From Planctomycetaceae bacterium (lineage in GTDB: Bacteria > Planctomycetota > Planctomycetia > Planctomycetales > Planctomycetaceae), in assembly GCA_003445035.1 (NCBI GenBank), contig DLVV01000186.1, positions 1-5,559 on the forward strand: DNA of 5,559 bases. Reading direction: 5' to 3'. Positions 5,135-5,559 of the stretch are shown here, one piece after another; the stretch's first letter is position 1, and every line of letters begins with the position of its first letter. Both the position numbers and the translations under genes were made by a program. Under the pieces are notes generated by a model, which was not told where the DNA came from, did no database searches, and saw nothing but the letters and a program-made list of their open reading frames with translations.

Positions 5135-5559
5135 ATGTCCAAGGTGTCGCAGATGTTCCCAGTCCGACAACTGGCCTGGTTGGTTGGCAAGTTGTGGATG
5201 TTGATCCGGGTGGTGTTGTTTCCCGTCACCTGGTCGATCTCGATGGTTTTTTGGCCGTTCCGCCTGGCCTACCGGATCACCGTGGCCCAGTTCCCCAACG
5301 TACTGGCCGCCACGATTGCGGTCGTTTCCTTCGGTTTCATCTCGGCCAATTTTGGTTCGGCGACCGTAGATGCCGATTTGCTCGGTGACTACGAAGGCGT
5401 CCCCGAGATGTCATTCGATCTCGGAGCCGATCTCGGAGAGAGTACTGATTTCGGTGGCGGAGTGGACCTGGGGGATGAAGCGGATTTCGGTGACGAAGCG
5501 GACTTCGGTGATGATGTGGATCTCGGCGGAGAAGCGGATCTCGGCGCAGAAGCGGACCT
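5135..5559 (+). CDS. Membrane-anchored protein with acidic hexapeptide repeats, unknown, 3' end missing
   Basis: I do not recognise this protein. 141 residues are visible and the frame is open at the right edge. Residues 12-45 form a Trp-rich hydrophobic, partly amphipathic stretch (LAWLVGKLWMLIRVVLFP, then VTWSISMVFWPF). Basic residues (Arg43, Arg47) precede a clear membrane segment at about 54-74 (VLAATIAVVSFGFIS). From about 79 the chain is strongly acidic, and from 98 it is a tandem hexapeptide array still running at the window end. By the positive-inside rule the acidic part would lie outside the cytoplasm. ATG at 5135 is the only reasonable start: the frame is open back to a TGA at 4973-4975 without another ATG, GTG or TTG. 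AGGTG (5125-5129) is a fair ribosome site 5 bases before it. Codon third positions vary between repeats and overall composition matches the neighbours, so the frame looks genuinely coding. Function is unknown; an anchored, ion-binding or spacer-like surface tail is only a guess. Confidence 0.72.
   Translation, partial: MSKVSQMFPVRQLAWLVGKLWMLIRVVLFPVTWSISMVFWPFRLAYRITVAQFPNVLAATIAVVSFGFISANFGSATVDADLLGDYEGVPEMSFDLGADLGESTDFGGGVDLGDEADFGDEADFGDDVDLGGEADLGAEAD
5426..5559 (+). repeat. 18-base tandem repeat encoding acidic hexapeptides xD[L/F]Gx[E/D]
   Basis: Successive units from residue 98 are ADLGES, TDFGGG, VDLGDE, ADFGDE, ADFGDD, VDLGGE, ADLGAE and the start of an eighth, AD, with a preceding partial FDLG at 94-97. 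Asp at position 2, Leu/Phe at 3 and Gly at 4 are invariant in every complete unit; positions 1, 5 and 6 are small or acidic. At DNA level GAT/GAC, CTC/CTG/TTC and GGT/GGC/GGA/GGG alternate, so the array is not a recent copy expansion and appears held at the protein level. The period of six excludes ordinary pentapeptide repeats. Confidence 0.85.

Noticed and set aside
4935..5388. Small plus-strand open frames in and beyond the spacer after the YdjY gene
   Set aside because: They run out of frame through the hydrophobic and repeat-coding part of the 5135 gene and give Arg/Cys/Pro-rich products with no coherent features.
5426..5559. Pentapeptide-repeat or RTX calcium-binding array
   Set aside because: The period is six residues, not five or nine, and the glycine pattern of RTX repeats is absent.

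Overview
The window is GC-rich bacterial DNA holding six protein genes, two of them cut by the window edges. A member of the Planctomycetota is the most likely source. This is an inference from the GC-rich coding style, the secreted YdjY-domain protein, the TTG start, and large unknown membrane proteins with low-complexity acidic tails. No rRNA or marker gene is present to prove it. I see no tRNA, rRNA, CRISPR array, insertion sequence or phage gene.

Left part, minus strand (1-2295): a two-gene unit read right to left. A family-4 type glycosyltransferase comes first, with a TTG start at 2295. It is followed after 4 bases by a glutamine-hydrolysing asparagine synthase (asnB-type), which runs off the left edge after 373 residues. 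A glycosyltransferase tightly coupled to an AsnB-type amidotransferase is typical of cell-surface polysaccharide loci, so the AsnB homologue may amidate a sugar or precursor rather than, or as well as, making asparagine.

Middle (2296-3830): a 131-base divergent intergenic region carries a perfectly symmetric AGTATACT box that reads as a -10 element (TATACT) on both strands. It probably drives the glycan pair leftward and, rightward, a macro-domain protein followed 6 bases later by an alpha/beta hydrolase. The macro protein keeps the ADP-ribose-binding and deacetylase residues. The hydrolase keeps its Ser-Asp-His triad but has Ala in place of the first Gly of the nucleophile elbow.

Right part (3831-5559): a 96-base spacer has an extended -10 candidate, an 11-bp direct repeat and a strong Shine-Dalgarno sequence. 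It precedes a secreted YdjY-domain protein of unknown function. A large stem-loop followed by a T-rich stretch (4991-5048) may end that transcript. The last gene starts at 5135 and is open at the right edge. It encodes a Trp-rich hydrophobic N-terminus, a membrane segment, and then an acidic hexapeptide tandem repeat (xD[L/F]Gx[E/D]) that is still running when the window ends. It is the least explained object here.
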